64,000 bases of DNA from Verrucomicrobiaceae bacterium (GTDB lineage Bacteria; Verrucomicrobiota; Verrucomicrobiia; Verrucomicrobiales; Akkermansiaceae), in NCBI GenBank assembly GCA_027486655.1, contig JAIXOR010000072.1:62001-126000 (forward strand). The letters are read 5' to 3'. The notes below the pieces were generated by a model. It saw only the letters and a list, made by a program, of their open reading frames with translations, searched no databases and had not been told where the DNA came from. How positions within the stretch are numbered: the first letter of the stretch is position 1; each line of letters opens with the position of its first letter. Made by a program: the position numbers and the translations under genes. This document shows positions 11,701 through 18,677 of this stretch, one piece after another.

Positions 11701-12763
11701 TCAGGCGGATCTGGATGACGATGGCGGCAACGATGAAGTCGATCACACGAGCTACACCGAGCCCGAAGGCTGGACCGAGACTCCGCTCGAGCTGTGCTGC
11801 CGCACCTACAACAATCCTTACCTGCGCGAGACCGCCTTCACCGGGACCGTCAGCGCAGTGAATGGCCAGGTGCTCACCTTCGCCGTCAGCGGTGGGTCGG
11901 TGGATCTTGCGTCCTTGCTGGGCAGCGGGACTTTCTTCCTGGAGGTGACCTCCGGTGAAAACGAAGGCCATCGTTTCGATGTGGTCTCCGGCAGCGGCAA
12001 CACGCTGACCGTGGCTCAGGACACGAACCTCAATTCCGCCGCGGCTCCGTTCAACACGATCACCGGTGCACCGGTTTCCTCCCTGGTCGGGGATGCCGTG
12101 GAGCTCCGTCGTCACTGGAGCCTCGATGAACTCTTCCCACCCGCCTCGTTTGGGGCGACCGGGAGCCAGTCCACTGCGGACCAGGTTCAGATCTTCAACG
12201 GCGGAGCCTGGATCATCTACTGGCTCTATGATGAAAACGACGCCGACCCGCAGACCGCGCGTTGGGTGTCCGCGGCTGATCCTGGCATGGCCGATCAAGG
12301 CGCGACCCTCATCCCGCCGGGGCAGGGGATGTTCTTCAACAACCGCACATCGGTGACCTCCATCCTCGCCTATGGCGAAGTGCGGGACAACGACTTCATC
12401 CGCCCGCTCGGCGTCGGCAACAACCTGGTCGGCGGTGGATTCCCCGTGGACCAGGCCTTCACCGGCACTGGCAGCCGCGCGATGAGCCCGGCCACCGGAT
12501 TCTTCGGCAGCCGCGACTTCAAGACGGCGGATACCGCCTTTGTCTGGAATGCCGATGCCACCATCGGAGCTGCGGGCTACAGCTCCTACTACCTGCTCAA
12601 CGGCGCGCCGACCTTCCCGTCGCTGCTCCGCTGGGCCAAGGTGGGGGATCCCGCGGCACTGGCGAGGGATGCCGAGCTCCGCTTCCTCGGAAATCGGGCC
12701 ACCTTCCTTCGCTCGAAGGATGGAAATGCCGGCTACACCAGTCCCCAGCCGTGGGCACCTTGA
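2717..12763 (+). CDS. Giant secreted SdrD B-like repeat protein (3,348 aa)
   Basis: This is a very large exported protein, probably a surface or matrix adhesin, though its function is not proven. Residues 1-24 are a signal peptide ending AARA. Residues 25 to about 525 form a beta-rich N-terminal region I cannot assign. Residues about 530-655 resemble a DUF11-type domain (DTDADGFVSAGDTLEYDI). From 4.72 kb to 11.28 kb run SdrD B-like domains, each opening with a GDxVWxDxDxDGxQD-like Asp-rich motif typical of calcium-binding Cna/SdrD B folds. Seven of these are near-identical 126-residue units (residues 1430-2311). Five shorter GSISGxVxxD-type units follow. The C-terminus (11.28-12.76 kb) holds NPDQDAYDNFAEF and a domain like those ending other Verrucomicrobia secreted proteins. 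There is no LPXTG or PEP-CTERM anchor. The start could also be the ATG at 2729; the frame is open to a TTG at 2669. Confidence 0.85.
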   Translation: MNVPMSRWFLTVLCGLVMSLAARAANPPPTQLFYVPFPEDQQLQAFDAINTTANDPITVFVTFSAATDGTVIYYDHWEDGYERDITNPTQSTTLIFGDGNPANGYPPGNAADNIPAGTVFSLRNFVNTTTLQSVIDYDARDKIASYKPISLTKTSFPDGTDTLLAGCVEVFERGLWGTEYRSPVGVDMPTSTPASPLTNDENLFSYVALSISAGTGGASVQIDKDNNGSFEETVVLAEGESILRDAVNTGGRVLSNRPVQVVLFTGTVGSSYASRDTNLLPVNRWSSDYFSPVSTPTGNGTVTFLYNPGTSAITVNCAYRNSATTYSTSTVTVPAGGNAKFTHTPAVSGSHYGAYRFYTTGGTPPTFYAISTVDSDETTAGNNQNWDGGFTLVGRPSLTTQVLLSLGIGRDPYSSVSPGQNGNPLWICTVGNGNTAATVYVDYNGDNAGAFTDPNGNRYDEALSLLELEQRKLFDPDGDQSGMLVYSLNSSVKIAAAWAQDPTIASVAQPGLDVASLVPPLREGEGGKRSNLLADTDADGFVSAGDTLEYDIRGVNSARASIPGPFAVTDTLPTDVTYVPGSTRYRFSVNGSWQAWTTIPDNGTGTPFPLDGTGFSVPGSLGMGQQLQVTFNAVIDNYADLSTSSIRNTGSVEISPYGLLLPVEWTDPIYGSIGNRIWIDTDGDGVQDVGEAGLPNIDVFIDANNNGIWDSGEIKDTTDSNGDYLLAGLLAGTYTVRVDPTDIAAANVGYGPTYDLDGLTTTNVASVVLASAQDRVDADFGYRIGASVGDRVWLDRDADGVQENGEPGINGVRVYIDVDNDNLYDAGEPNTITSGDGVYYIGNLNPGTWAVRVDTTTLPAGVAPTFDATGAFDHESSVTLLAAEHRGDQDFGYRGSLSLGDLVWEDLDANGARVTYNVINGRIDINNSAATDNNDDGTLAGFNIINGYIDINGNGSIGTTDDGTFQGFTVIDGGLDVVVSGVIDGSDDLTAGVANEGPLANVRVYIDWNGNGSFDAIEPSATTNAFGFYSITNLYAGTWTVRVDTTTLPASYVQTYDLTSPFTDHSATVVLSASRTDVDFGYRNDATLGDLVWNDRDGDGVRDAGEPGIEGVLVFIDADADGIFDQATERYDITDVNGAYLIENLAGGTYNVRVEISTLPQGATQTFDLDGITTANVASRTLATSETATNVDFGYRSTASFGDFVWNDADADGVQDVGEAGINGVRVYADINGNGVFDSATEPSAVTNTSGAYSITNLMPGNFTARVDTSTLPAGFVQTYDLVDALDHSATFFVSAAQTRTDVDFGYTSRVTIGDFVWNDVDADGVQDVGESGIQGVTVTLFNSTNDTVVATTTTGPAGAYSFTDVMPGSYYVLFDTPAGYARTLADQGADGLDSDVSVTTGRSPVFTMTGGQTNNTIDAGFYQPASLGDFVWNDVDADGQQDVGETGLNGVTVTLFRPGFGADGIAGNADDALAVTSTTTAGGGAYSFTNLRPGTYQVNFGTLSGYSRTLADQGADASDSDANAGTGQTANIVLSPGASTTTVDAGYFQPASISDFVWNDANANGQQDGGETGLNGVTVTLFRPGFGADGIAGNADDALAVTSTTTAGGGAYSFTNLRPGTYQVNFGTLAGYARTLADQGADASDSDANAGTGQTANIVLSPGTANTTTDAGYYLPASLGDFVWNDANANGQQDGGETGLNGVTVTLFRPGFGADGIAGNADDALAVTSTTTSGGGAYSFTNLRPGTYQVNFGTLAGYARTLADQGADASDSDANAGTGQTANIVLSPGTANTSTDAGYYLPASLGDFVWNDANANGQQDGGETGLNGVTVTLFRPGFGADGIAGNADDALAVTSTTTAGGGAYSFTNLRPGTYQVNFGTLAGYARTLADQGADASDSDANAGTGQTGNIVLAAGASNTSTDAGYHLPASLGDFVWNDANANGQQDGGETGLDGVTVTLFRPGFGADGIAGNADDALAVATTPTAGGGAYSFTNLRPGTYQVNFGTLAGYARTLADQGAEASDSDANAGTGQTANIVLAAGASDITADAGYYQPASLGDFVWNDTNANGQQDGGETGLDGVTVTLFRPGFGADGIAGNSDDALAVATTSTAGGGAYSFGNLRPGTYQVNFGTLAGYARTLADQGADASDSDANAGTGQTANIVLAAGASNTTADAGYYQPASLGDFVWNDLNANGQQNVGEPGIDGVSVALYRPGFGADGISGNSDDALPVASTTTAGGGAYSFSNLRPGTYQVAFGTYSGYTRTLVNQGTDSLDSDADPVTGLTSTFALAAGQSDTSVDAGFYQPGIVTGHLYIDTNGDGNQDPGEPDLANVDVIITDVNGATQTVPTNSSGNWTATVPPGATSADVDGSDPQYPTGYTQTEGDDPTVVTAVSGSTVSAGNDGYFLPGSISGSVFADTDGDGDGDAPLQSVLLRLLDSAGSPVLNTLGQPVTTLTLADGSYLFPNLPPADYCVAQDQPSGYNSVSDTDGPNDNVIGNVTPISVSAGSNNGGNDFIEVELGSISGYVRTDDDNDGDGDTGLGGVLLSLLDGSGNPVLDGLGAPIQVSTNGSGFYQFTLVPPGSYRVSQTQPSGYASVSDVDGANNNLIGDETPIVITPGLDVTNRDFVEVQYGSISGRVFKDTNDDGTGDTVFPGVTVTLLDGSGNPIDGDPNTAGTQPVTRITGVDGSYFFDDLLPGTYRVSETQPSGYGSVSDVDGGDPDLIGSPTPITLNPGDEIIERDFVEIELGSISGYVFVGSTPLGGVTLTLLDENGDPVDGNPNSPGVQPITTVTSGTGFYQFTGVRPGVYQVGQTQPFGYDSFGDIDGGDINIIGDVTPIELSPGEASEDNNFVETLDTCPDDWAHWKFLHPSETPAGNPDQDAYDNFAEFAFAMPYDNGSGSTWLGNTAWIIRPSTVAPGTLEGVFVRHKGAPTNVTYTLQYAATPGSPTVWQSIILTPAMFSTVDNGDCTETVTIHDLETLTGLTGGKGVVRIQADLDDDGGNDEVDHTSYTEPEGWTETPLELCCRTYNNPYLRETAFTGTVSAVNGQVLTFAVSGGSVDLASLLGSGTFFLEVTSGENEGHRFDVVSGSGNTLTVAQDTNLNSAAAPFNTITGAPVSSLVGDAVELRRHWSLDELFPPASFGATGSQSTADQVQIFNGGAWIIYWLYDENDADPQTARWVSAADPGMADQGATLIPPGQGMFFNNRTSVTSILAYGEVRDNDFIRPLGVGNNLVGGGFPVDQAFTGTGSRAMSPATGFFGSRDFKTADTAFVWNADATIGAAGYSSYYLLNGAPTFPSLLRWAKVGDPAALARDAELRFLGNRATFLRSKDGNAGYTSPQPWAP
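5462..5692 (+). repeat. Triplicated 25-26-residue insert inside one SdrD B-like domain
   Basis: Within the third SdrD B-like domain, three successive units of 26, 26 and 25 residues are inserted after the opening strand (5462-5539, 5540-5617, 5618-5692). Each has the pattern [YF]-x-[VI]-I-[ND]-G-x-[IL]-D ending in DDGT or SDDLTAG, for example VINGRIDIN, IINGYIDIN and VIDGGLDVV. The Asp/Asn spacing resembles calcium-binding loops. The host domain resumes afterwards (VRVYIDWNGNGSFD), so this is an insertion into the fold and not a terminal array. Confidence 0.7.
7004..9649 (+). repeat. Seven tandem 378-bp units (126 codons each) within the giant gene
   Basis: The GAT or GAC of the DFVWND motif recurs at 7004, 7382, 7760, 8138, 8516, 8894 and 9272, and the array ends at 9650, giving an exact 378-bp period. 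Each unit encodes an SdrD B-like domain with an internal insertion, RPGFGADGIxGNxDDAL, that the preceding unit (from about 6650) lacks. The middle units are nearly identical at DNA level, including synonymous positions, while the first and last have diverged more. This is the pattern of recent unequal crossing-over or gene conversion, and copy number may vary or be mis-assembled. Confidence 0.95.
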
Positions 12764-12868
12764 GGGGGCGAAGTAATTAAGTTTGATTAAAAATCAAAAA
12801 AAACTTTATTTCCGGGATTCCTGACCTTAGAAAATCCCCCGACTCCCCGCCTTGTTCTTCCCTCCCGC

Positions 12869-13555
12869 ATGAAACGCATCTGCTCCATGACCGCCGTTCT
12901 CGCCGTGCTATCGGCGGGTGTGCCTGCGTTCTCGCAGACTTTGGATTGGGGCAGCCCGGTGGCCACCGACATTGTGGACAGCCACGGAAACCCGATTGAC
13001 AGCCTCTTCGTGATCGAGATGGGAGCCTTCGTTGATGGCTTCACGCCCACCGAATCCAACGTCCAGGACTGGTTCACCAACTGGCGGGTTTTCGACACGG
13101 CCACTTACAACAGCGGTCTGATGTACTTCACCTCGGTCGCCTCGATGAACGACGATGGCACATCGACCGGGGCGCCGCCGACTAACAGCACCTTCGATTT
13201 CCAAGGGCTGGATGCCTTCCTCTGGATTCGCAAGGGCAACGATCCGATCGAGGGCAACGAGTGGCTGCTCACCCGCTCGCAGTCTTCCGATCCGGCGAAA
13301 AACTGGGTGTTTCCAAGCGCCGTTCCGGGCTGCTGCGACAATCAGGGGAATCTTCAGTGGTCCGTCAGCGATCTGAATGGCGACGATGTTCCGAAGTGGG
13401 GCAACCAGGGCGGCGTCAGTGGTCCCGGGGTATTCACTTCCACCGGAAGCTACACACTGCAAACCTACACCTTCGTGCCGGAACCGGGGACCCCGATGAT
13501 CCTCATGGCGGCCGGCGGCCTGCTGGCAGCCCGCCGACGCAGGGTGCGTGCCTGA
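12869..13555 (+). CDS. PEP-CTERM sorting-signal secreted protein
   Basis: This 228-residue exported protein has an N-terminal signal peptide (MKRICSMTAVLAVLSAG, cut near AFSQ). Its C-terminus is a classic PEP-CTERM signal: VPEPGTP, a short hydrophobic helix, then RRRR. PEP-CTERM proteins are processed by an exosortase and linked to exopolysaccharide; no exosortase gene is in this window. The core contains the segment GAFVDGFTPTESNVQDWF, closely mirrored in the next gene product, and a vicinal cysteine pair (PGCCD). It is 9 nt upstream of 13565 and so probably in an operon with it and the VKOR-DsbA gene. No Shine-Dalgarno sequence is visible. The molecular function is unknown. Confidence 0.85.
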   Translation: MKRICSMTAVLAVLSAGVPAFSQTLDWGSPVATDIVDSHGNPIDSLFVIEMGAFVDGFTPTESNVQDWFTNWRVFDTATYNSGLMYFTSVASMNDDGTSTGAPPTNSTFDFQGLDAFLWIRKGNDPIEGNEWLLTRSQSSDPAKNWVFPSAVPGCCDNQGNLQWSVSDLNGDDVPKWGNQGGVSGPGVFTSTGSYTLQTYTFVPEPGTPMILMAAGGLLAARRRRVRA

Positions 13556-13564
13556 TCCCTTGCC

Positions 13565-14470
13565 ATGCCCGCTCTCGGAGTCAGCCGGGTCCTGCTTCCG
13601 CTGATCGCCCTCGGCGGGATGATGAAAGCCCAGGAATCGATCCTCTGGAGCAGCGAGGCCAACGCGGTGAACCACACCAGCACCGGCGCGCTCATGGATG
13701 CCGGATTCCGTTTTGAAATCGGGGTCTTCAAGGGAAGCTTCACACCGAACGCGGGCAACACCGCCTCCTGGGCGGCGAACTGGGCGGGCGCGGCCCGTGC
13801 GCCTTATGTCGCGGCGACGAAGCGTTTTTCCGATCTAACCCTCGTTTCCTCCAACGCCTCGCCGTTCACGCTGGGAAAGACCGCCTACATCTGGGGCTTC
13901 CGCGGCAGCCCGGCGGCCGGGGAATGGATCCTTTTCCGCGCGCCGGCATGGACCTGGCCGGATGCGAACGGGTTCATGTTTTACGAATGGTTTGCCAAGG
14001 ATGCCACCGCGGTGCTTGGCCAGATCCACGCATCGGGCAGCCCGTTCCTGATGAAGTCCGCTGCGGTCGCCAACGCCTCTCCACCATCGACATCGTGGAC
14101 GCAGTGGCAGGCGGATTGGCTCACCAGTGAACCGCTCGATGAGCCCGGAGACGATCCGGATCAGGACGGGATCGCGAATTTGATGGAGTTTGTCTTCGGG
14201 TCCAACCCCAAGGCGGCGAATGCGCCCGCGGCGATGCCGGTGACTCTGGATGGCAACCGCGTGAGAATGCAGATTCCCCGCCGGGGCGATCATCCGGCCA
14301 CGCTTGTGGTCGAGGTATCGGGCGACCTGTCCAACTGGGTCTCGGGTCCGGCTCATGTGCAGGTGCTTTCTGAAACCCCGACGGAACTTGTCGCCCGCGA
14401 TCTAACGGTTCTTGGGCCGGCCCATCCGCGCCGATTCATCCGGCTCAAGGCGAGTCTGCCCGTTCCATGA
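13565..14470 (+). CDS. Secreted protein related to the preceding PEP-CTERM protein
   Basis: This 301-residue protein has an N-terminal hydrophobic segment (VSRVLLPLIALGGMM) consistent with export. The core from about residue 35 matches the upstream protein in layout: a GVFKGSFTPNAGNTASW segment aligns with GAFVDGFTPTESNVQDW, followed by a W-rich middle with GEWILFRAPAW versus NEWLLTRSQ. Instead of a PEP-CTERM tail it has DEPGDDPDQDGIANLMEFVFGSN, a short Asp-rich calcium-binding-like motif common near the C-termini of Verrucomicrobia exoproteins, and a small beta domain. It overlaps the next gene by ATGA. I cannot assign a function. Confidence 0.8.
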   Translation: MPALGVSRVLLPLIALGGMMKAQESILWSSEANAVNHTSTGALMDAGFRFEIGVFKGSFTPNAGNTASWAANWAGAARAPYVAATKRFSDLTLVSSNASPFTLGKTAYIWGFRGSPAAGEWILFRAPAWTWPDANGFMFYEWFAKDATAVLGQIHASGSPFLMKSAAVANASPPSTSWTQWQADWLTSEPLDEPGDDPDQDGIANLMEFVFGSNPKAANAPAAMPVTLDGNRVRMQIPRRGDHPATLVVEVSGDLSNWVSGPAHVQVLSETPTELVARDLTVLGPAHPRRFIRLKASLPVP

Positions 14471-15606
14471 AACCCGAAGCATCCCGAATCCTCGGTGTGC
14501 TGCTGGCCCTGCTGGCACTGGCCGGCCTCGCGCTGTGCCTGCTGCTCCTCGCGCAGGCCCACGGCGCGGCGGCAACGGTCGGCTGTGGTGGATCGGCCTG
14601 CGACGAAGTGCTGGCCTCGCGATGGTCGCGGGCCCTCGGCATCCCGGTGGCGGGGCTCGGTGCGCTTGCCTATGCCGGGCTTCTCGCCGCGATCGCCACG
14701 GGCCAGCGCGGCATCCGGCTGGTTCTGTTAGGTGTCATCGCCGGTGCAGCGCTCTGGCTGGTGTTTGTCCAATGGGTCATCCTCCGGCGCTTTTGCCCGC
14801 TTTGCATGGCGGTCCACAGCATTGGCTGCCTGGCGTTTCTGGGCGGGCTGGCGGCACTGCGGGTCGAGGAGGGGCCGGGCATGCGCTTCCGCACCGTGGC
14901 GTGGACGGTGGCATCCTTCCTGGCCTTGGGGCTGGTTCAGGTTTATGGCCCGGCACGCCCGGGCCATTGGATCGAAGGCTCAGCCAACCCAGCGCGCGAA
15001 CCGGCCTCCGCTGGCAGACAGGTGGTGTTCGACGGGGGGAAACTCGTGTTCGACCGGGACGCCCTGCCCCGGATCGGGCCTGCCGATGCGGAGCGGGTGC
15101 TGGTGGAGTTCTTCGACTACCCGTGCGCGGCCTGCCGCACCATGTCCGGGCATCTGGAGGCGCTGGTCGCCGCCCATCCGGGGAAGGTCGCCATCCTGGT
15201 GCTGCCCGTGCCGCTCGATGCTTCCTGCAATCGTGAACTATCCGCAACCAATCCGCATCCCGGGGCCTGTGAAATCAGCCGGATTTCCCTCGCGGTCTGG
15301 AAACGCCTGCCGGAGCGTTTCGAGGCATTCCATCGGGAGCTTCTCCAATCTCCGGACCAAGTCACGGCACGCCGCCTGGCGCTCCGCCTGATGGACGAGC
15401 AGACATTGAAAACCGCGATGGAAGATCCGGAAACCGACCTCGCCATCCAGAAACATATCGCCCTGTGGAAGCATCTGTCGAAGACCAACGACAAACTGCC
15501 CAAGCTGTTGATCGGAGGCAGTCGCATCGTCCACGGCCTGCCCTCGACCCGGGAGGATTTCCTGCGTGTGATGAAACAGGAACTCGGGTTCTCCTCCACG
15601 CCCTGA
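14467..15606 (+). CDS. VKOR-DsbA fusion: disulfide-bond-forming membrane protein
   Basis: This 379-residue protein fuses a vitamin K epoxide reductase domain to a thioredoxin-fold domain. In such fusions the VKOR half reoxidises the DsbA-like half using quinone. In the VKOR domain (residues about 8-130) the loop cysteines C40 and C45 sit in GCGGSACDEVL, the conserved Ser is in SRWS, and the active CXXC is C110-PL-C113. Helices alternate with short loops as in the four-helix bundle. Residues about 185-375 are DsbA-like with FFDYPCAAC (C220, C223). It overlaps the stop of the upstream secreted-protein gene, which suggests the fusion helps fold exported proteins made from the same transcript. 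Family identity is secure; the substrates are inferred. Confidence 0.92.
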   Translation: MKPEASRILGVLLALLALAGLALCLLLLAQAHGAAATVGCGGSACDEVLASRWSRALGIPVAGLGALAYAGLLAAIATGQRGIRLVLLGVIAGAALWLVFVQWVILRRFCPLCMAVHSIGCLAFLGGLAALRVEEGPGMRFRTVAWTVASFLALGLVQVYGPARPGHWIEGSANPAREPASAGRQVVFDGGKLVFDRDALPRIGPADAERVLVEFFDYPCAACRTMSGHLEALVAAHPGKVAILVLPVPLDASCNRELSATNPHPGACEISRISLAVWKRLPERFEAFHRELLQSPDQVTARRLALRLMDEQTLKTAMEDPETDLAIQKHIALWKHLSKTNDKLPKLLIGGSRIVHGLPSTREDFLRVMKQELGFSSTP

Positions 15607-15623
15607 AGCACGGCGCGGACGGT

Positions 15624-16508
15624 TCATCCCCGCGGGTGGAAGCGGCGGTGCACCGACTTCAGCCTCTCCCGGTCCACGTGGGTGTAGATCTGTGTGGTGG
15701 CGATGTCCGCATGGCCTAACAACTCCTGGATCACCCGCAGATCGGCACCTCCCTCCAGCAGGTGGGTGGCAAAGGAATGGCGGAGCAGGTGCGGGTAGAG
15801 GTTCTCCTCGATGCCTGCGAAGCGGGCCCTCTCCTTGACGATCTGGCGGACACGGTCCGGAGAGAGCAAGGTGCCGCGCACGCTGAGGAACAAGTGGGAC
15901 GTGCTCTTCCTGCCGATGAAGTGGGGGCGTCCGTTGGCGAGGTAGTCCGCGATGGCCTCGAGGGCCTTGCTGCCCACTCTCACGACCCGGGTCTTGTTGC
16001 CTTTGCCGGTGACGCGCAGGAAACCGGCCTCCAGGTCCATCATTTCGAGCCTCAACCCGCAGAGCTCGGAGAGTCTCAAGCCGGACGCGTAGAACAATTC
16101 AAGGATGGCCCGGTCCCGCCTGCCGAGCGGATCCTCCGGCGCGATCGATTCGAGAAGCCGGCGGACCTCGGAGGCATGCAGCGTTTCCGGCAGCGTTTGG
16201 TCCGGTCGTGGCGAGAGCAGCGGCTCTGCGGGATCCATCGGCAGATTGCCCCGAGTGGCCAGCCAGCGGAAGAAGATCTTGAGGTGCACCGTGGCGATGC
16301 GCAGCGAGGCGGCGTTGAGGCCGGATCCCTTGCGGTCTGTTAGGAATCCCGCGAGCTCGGAGGTGCCGAGGTCCCGCAGGGCCAGGCGCTTCACGCCGAT
16401 CCACCGCTGCAAGGCCTCGAGCGAACGGCGCACCGACAGCTGATAGGCCTCGGAAAGCCCGCGCTCGGTGGCGATGTGCCGGATGAATGAATCGATTTCC
16501 GCCTCCAT
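15624..16508 (-). CDS. Tyrosine recombinase, XerC/XerD family
   Basis: This 294-residue site-specific recombinase has an N-terminal SAM-like core-binding domain (residues about 1-85) and a C-terminal catalytic domain. The catalytic Arg lies in ASGLRLSELCGL, the Lys in VTGKGNKTR, the second Arg and His in HLLRHSFATHLLEGG, the third His in LLGHADIATTQIYTHV, and the Tyr in that last motif. Size and motifs fit chromosome-dimer-resolving XerC/XerD better than a phage integrase; there is no adjacent excisionase or att-like repeat. I chose the ATG at 16508 because it begins the conserved core; a TTG at 16583 would add 25 residues. It converges on the VKOR-DsbA gene with 17 bp between. Confidence 0.9.
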   Translation of the reverse strand: MEAEIDSFIRHIATERGLSEAYQLSVRRSLEALQRWIGVKRLALRDLGTSELAGFLTDRKGSGLNAASLRIATVHLKIFFRWLATRGNLPMDPAEPLLSPRPDQTLPETLHASEVRRLLESIAPEDPLGRRDRAILELFYASGLRLSELCGLRLEMMDLEAGFLRVTGKGNKTRVVRVGSKALEAIADYLANGRPHFIGRKSTSHLFLSVRGTLLSPDRVRQIVKERARFAGIEENLYPHLLRHSFATHLLEGGADLRVIQELLGHADIATTQIYTHVDRERLKSVHRRFHPRG

Positions 16509-16636
16509 GGATTCCCCAGTGAGAATGCCCGCCGCGGCCGGGGAGTAAAGCCTTCGCTCGGATTGCCGAAATTCGCCAGACAAGATCCTTTCCGGGCGTC
16601 GCTTGGCCAGCGCGGCCAGGAGGCTGCCTCCTGCTC

Positions 16637-18655
16637 ATGATCCGTTCATTCCGTCTTCTCCCATCCGCGGCCCTGGCCTGCGTCCTGACCTGTCTCCCAT
16701 CCGCACGTGCCGCCGAGGACCCGAAGGTCGAGGCCGCGGTGAAAGCCGTCTATCCGGCCCTGGTGCGCATCCATGTCGTTTCCGAGGAAGGGGGCGGTGG
16801 CCGCATGCAGAAGGGAAGATCCAGCGGCTCCGGCGCGATCATTTCCCCGGATGGCCACATCCTCACCAACCACCACGTCGCGGGCCGCGCCACCCGCATC
16901 ACGGTGCGCCTTGCCGACCGGCAGGAGGTGCGTGCCACCCTGGTGGGAACCGATGCGCTCTCGGACCTCGCCGTGCTGAAGATCGACCGCAAGGACCTGC
17001 GCGATCCATCGGCTCCTCTGCCGGTGGCGGGCTTTGGCGACAGCTCGACGCTGAAGGTGGGCGATGTGGTTCTGGCCATGGGCAGTCCCGCCGGCGTGTC
17101 GCAGTCGGTGACCAAGGGCATCGTAGCCAACACCGAGATGATCGCACCGGGCGGTGCCATGCGCCTTGATGGCGAGTCGGTGGGCGAATTGGTGCGTTGG
17201 ATCGGCCATGATGCGGTCATTTTCCCGGGCAATTCGGGCGGTCCCCTGGTAAACCTCGCGGGCGAAATCATCGGCGTCAACGAAGTGGGCATCGGCAGCC
17301 TCGGCGGTGCGATTCCCTCGAACCTCGCCAGAAAGATTTCCGCGGATCTCATCGCCAAGGGGCATGTGAGACGCAGTTGGATCGGTCTCCACGCACAGCC
17401 CCTTCTGAAAAGCGGTGGGGCTCGTGACGGCATCCTCGTGGGTGGCGTGATCGGCGGCGGACCGGCGGATCGCGCCGGGATCCGGGCGGGCGATGTGCTG
17501 ACGCGTTGCAATGGTTCCGAAATCACCGCCTCGAGGGCTCCGGAGGATGTGCCGCTTTTCAACCGCATGATCCTGGAGGCTCCGGTGGGATCGGAGATTG
17601 TTCTGGAAGGTTCGCGAAATGGCGAGACCCGCACATGGAAAGTGTCCGCCGAGGAACGTGAACCGGCCGAGCCCCGCGAGAAGGAGCTCTTGTCATGGGG
17701 CATCACGGCACGCGATCTCACCGACCTCGCCGCCCGCGAGATGCTGCGTGAGGACAGCAAGGCTGTGTTTGTCCAGAGCATCCGGCCCGGCGGTGCCGCC
17801 GCAGCGGCCAAGCCCGCGATCCGCGAGGGCGACTTGATCGTTTCGGTGGATGGCCGGGCGACCCCTGACCTCGCGGCGCTCATCGAAGTGAGCCGCAGCC
17901 TCACCGAGGGCAAGAGCGAGCCGGTTCCCGTGTTGGTGGCCTATGAAAACGACGGGCTGAGTTATCTAACCGTCGTCAAGATCGGCCCCGAGCCGGATCC
18001 CGATCGTCCCGGCATCGTCAAGAAGGGCTGGCTCGGCGTGGATACCCAGGTGATCTCCTCCGATCTCGCGGAAAAGCTGGGCATTCCCGGAGCCAAGGGG
18101 GTCCGCGTCACCCGGGTGCACCCCGGCACCACCGCGGAAAAAAGCGGGCTGAAAACCGGGGATCTGCTTCTCAAACTGGACGGCAAGGTGATTCCTGCCT
18201 CGCGTCCCGAGGATGCCGATCTGTTCGCAACCCTGATCCGCCAGTATCGCGTGGGCTCCGAAGTGCTGCTTTCCGTGAGGCGCGATGGCTCCGAATTGGA
18301 AATCAAGGCCCCCGTGCAGTTGGGGCACGAGGGCAGCGCCGAACTCGCCTCCCATGAAAGCGAGGAACTGGAGTTCAACGCACGCGATCTCGGCCAGGAG
18401 GACCGGGTGGCGGAGAAACTTCCGGAGGATTTCAAAGGTGTCCTCGTCACCGCGGTGGCCCCCGCCGGCTGGGCCGCGCTCGGCGGGCTCTCGGTCGGGG
18501 ACATTCTGGTCACCATCGACGGCAAACCCGTCGACTCCATCGAATCCCTCAAATCCGTGCTTGCCGGTTTGTCCGAAAACCATCGCAGTCCGCTTGTTCT
18601 CTTCGTGCGCCGCGGCATCACCACCCGCTTCATTGAACTCGAGCCCGCTTGGTGA
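16637..18655 (+). CDS. HtrA/Deg-type periplasmic serine protease with several PDZ domains
   Basis: This 672-residue exported protease carries a signal peptide (residues 1-25, cut after ARA). The trypsin-like domain has a full triad: H80 in TNHHVAG, D110 in SDLAVLKID and S200 in GNSGGPL. It is followed by a chain of PDZ-like modules, the clearest at about 245-330 (GPADRAGIRAGDVL), 360-440, 465-545 (TAEKSGLKTGDLL) and 590-670 (GLSVGDILVTIDG). DegP and DegQ usually have two PDZ domains, so this one is long. The family degrades or refolds damaged envelope proteins. It is followed after 22 nt by a smaller protease-fold protein without the triad, probably cotranscribed and ending at the terminator near 19.5 kb. 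Confidence 0.93.
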   Translation: MIRSFRLLPSAALACVLTCLPSARAAEDPKVEAAVKAVYPALVRIHVVSEEGGGGRMQKGRSSGSGAIISPDGHILTNHHVAGRATRITVRLADRQEVRATLVGTDALSDLAVLKIDRKDLRDPSAPLPVAGFGDSSTLKVGDVVLAMGSPAGVSQSVTKGIVANTEMIAPGGAMRLDGESVGELVRWIGHDAVIFPGNSGGPLVNLAGEIIGVNEVGIGSLGGAIPSNLARKISADLIAKGHVRRSWIGLHAQPLLKSGGARDGILVGGVIGGGPADRAGIRAGDVLTRCNGSEITASRAPEDVPLFNRMILEAPVGSEIVLEGSRNGETRTWKVSAEEREPAEPREKELLSWGITARDLTDLAAREMLREDSKAVFVQSIRPGGAAAAAKPAIREGDLIVSVDGRATPDLAALIEVSRSLTEGKSEPVPVLVAYENDGLSYLTVVKIGPEPDPDRPGIVKKGWLGVDTQVISSDLAEKLGIPGAKGVRVTRVHPGTTAEKSGLKTGDLLLKLDGKVIPASRPEDADLFATLIRQYRVGSEVLLSVRRDGSELEIKAPVQLGHEGSAELASHESEELEFNARDLGQEDRVAEKLPEDFKGVLVTAVAPAGWAALGGLSVGDILVTIDGKPVDSIESLKSVLAGLSENHRSPLVLFVRRGITTRFIELEPAW

Positions 18656-18677
18656 TCCGGCTCAATCCGATCCAGAT

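Noticed and set aside
10019-12298. 759-residue minus-strand open frame
   Set aside because: It lies antisense to the C-terminal domains of the giant protein; the composition is charged and biased and matches no family.
12779-12808. Possible terminator after the giant gene
   Set aside because: A 7-bp AT-only stem (TTTGATT/AATCAAA) is followed by A residues, not T, so it is too weak to call a terminator.
15624-16508. Phage integrase marking a genomic island
   Set aside because: The recombinase has Xer-like length and motifs, and no att repeats, excisionase or phage genes are nearby.
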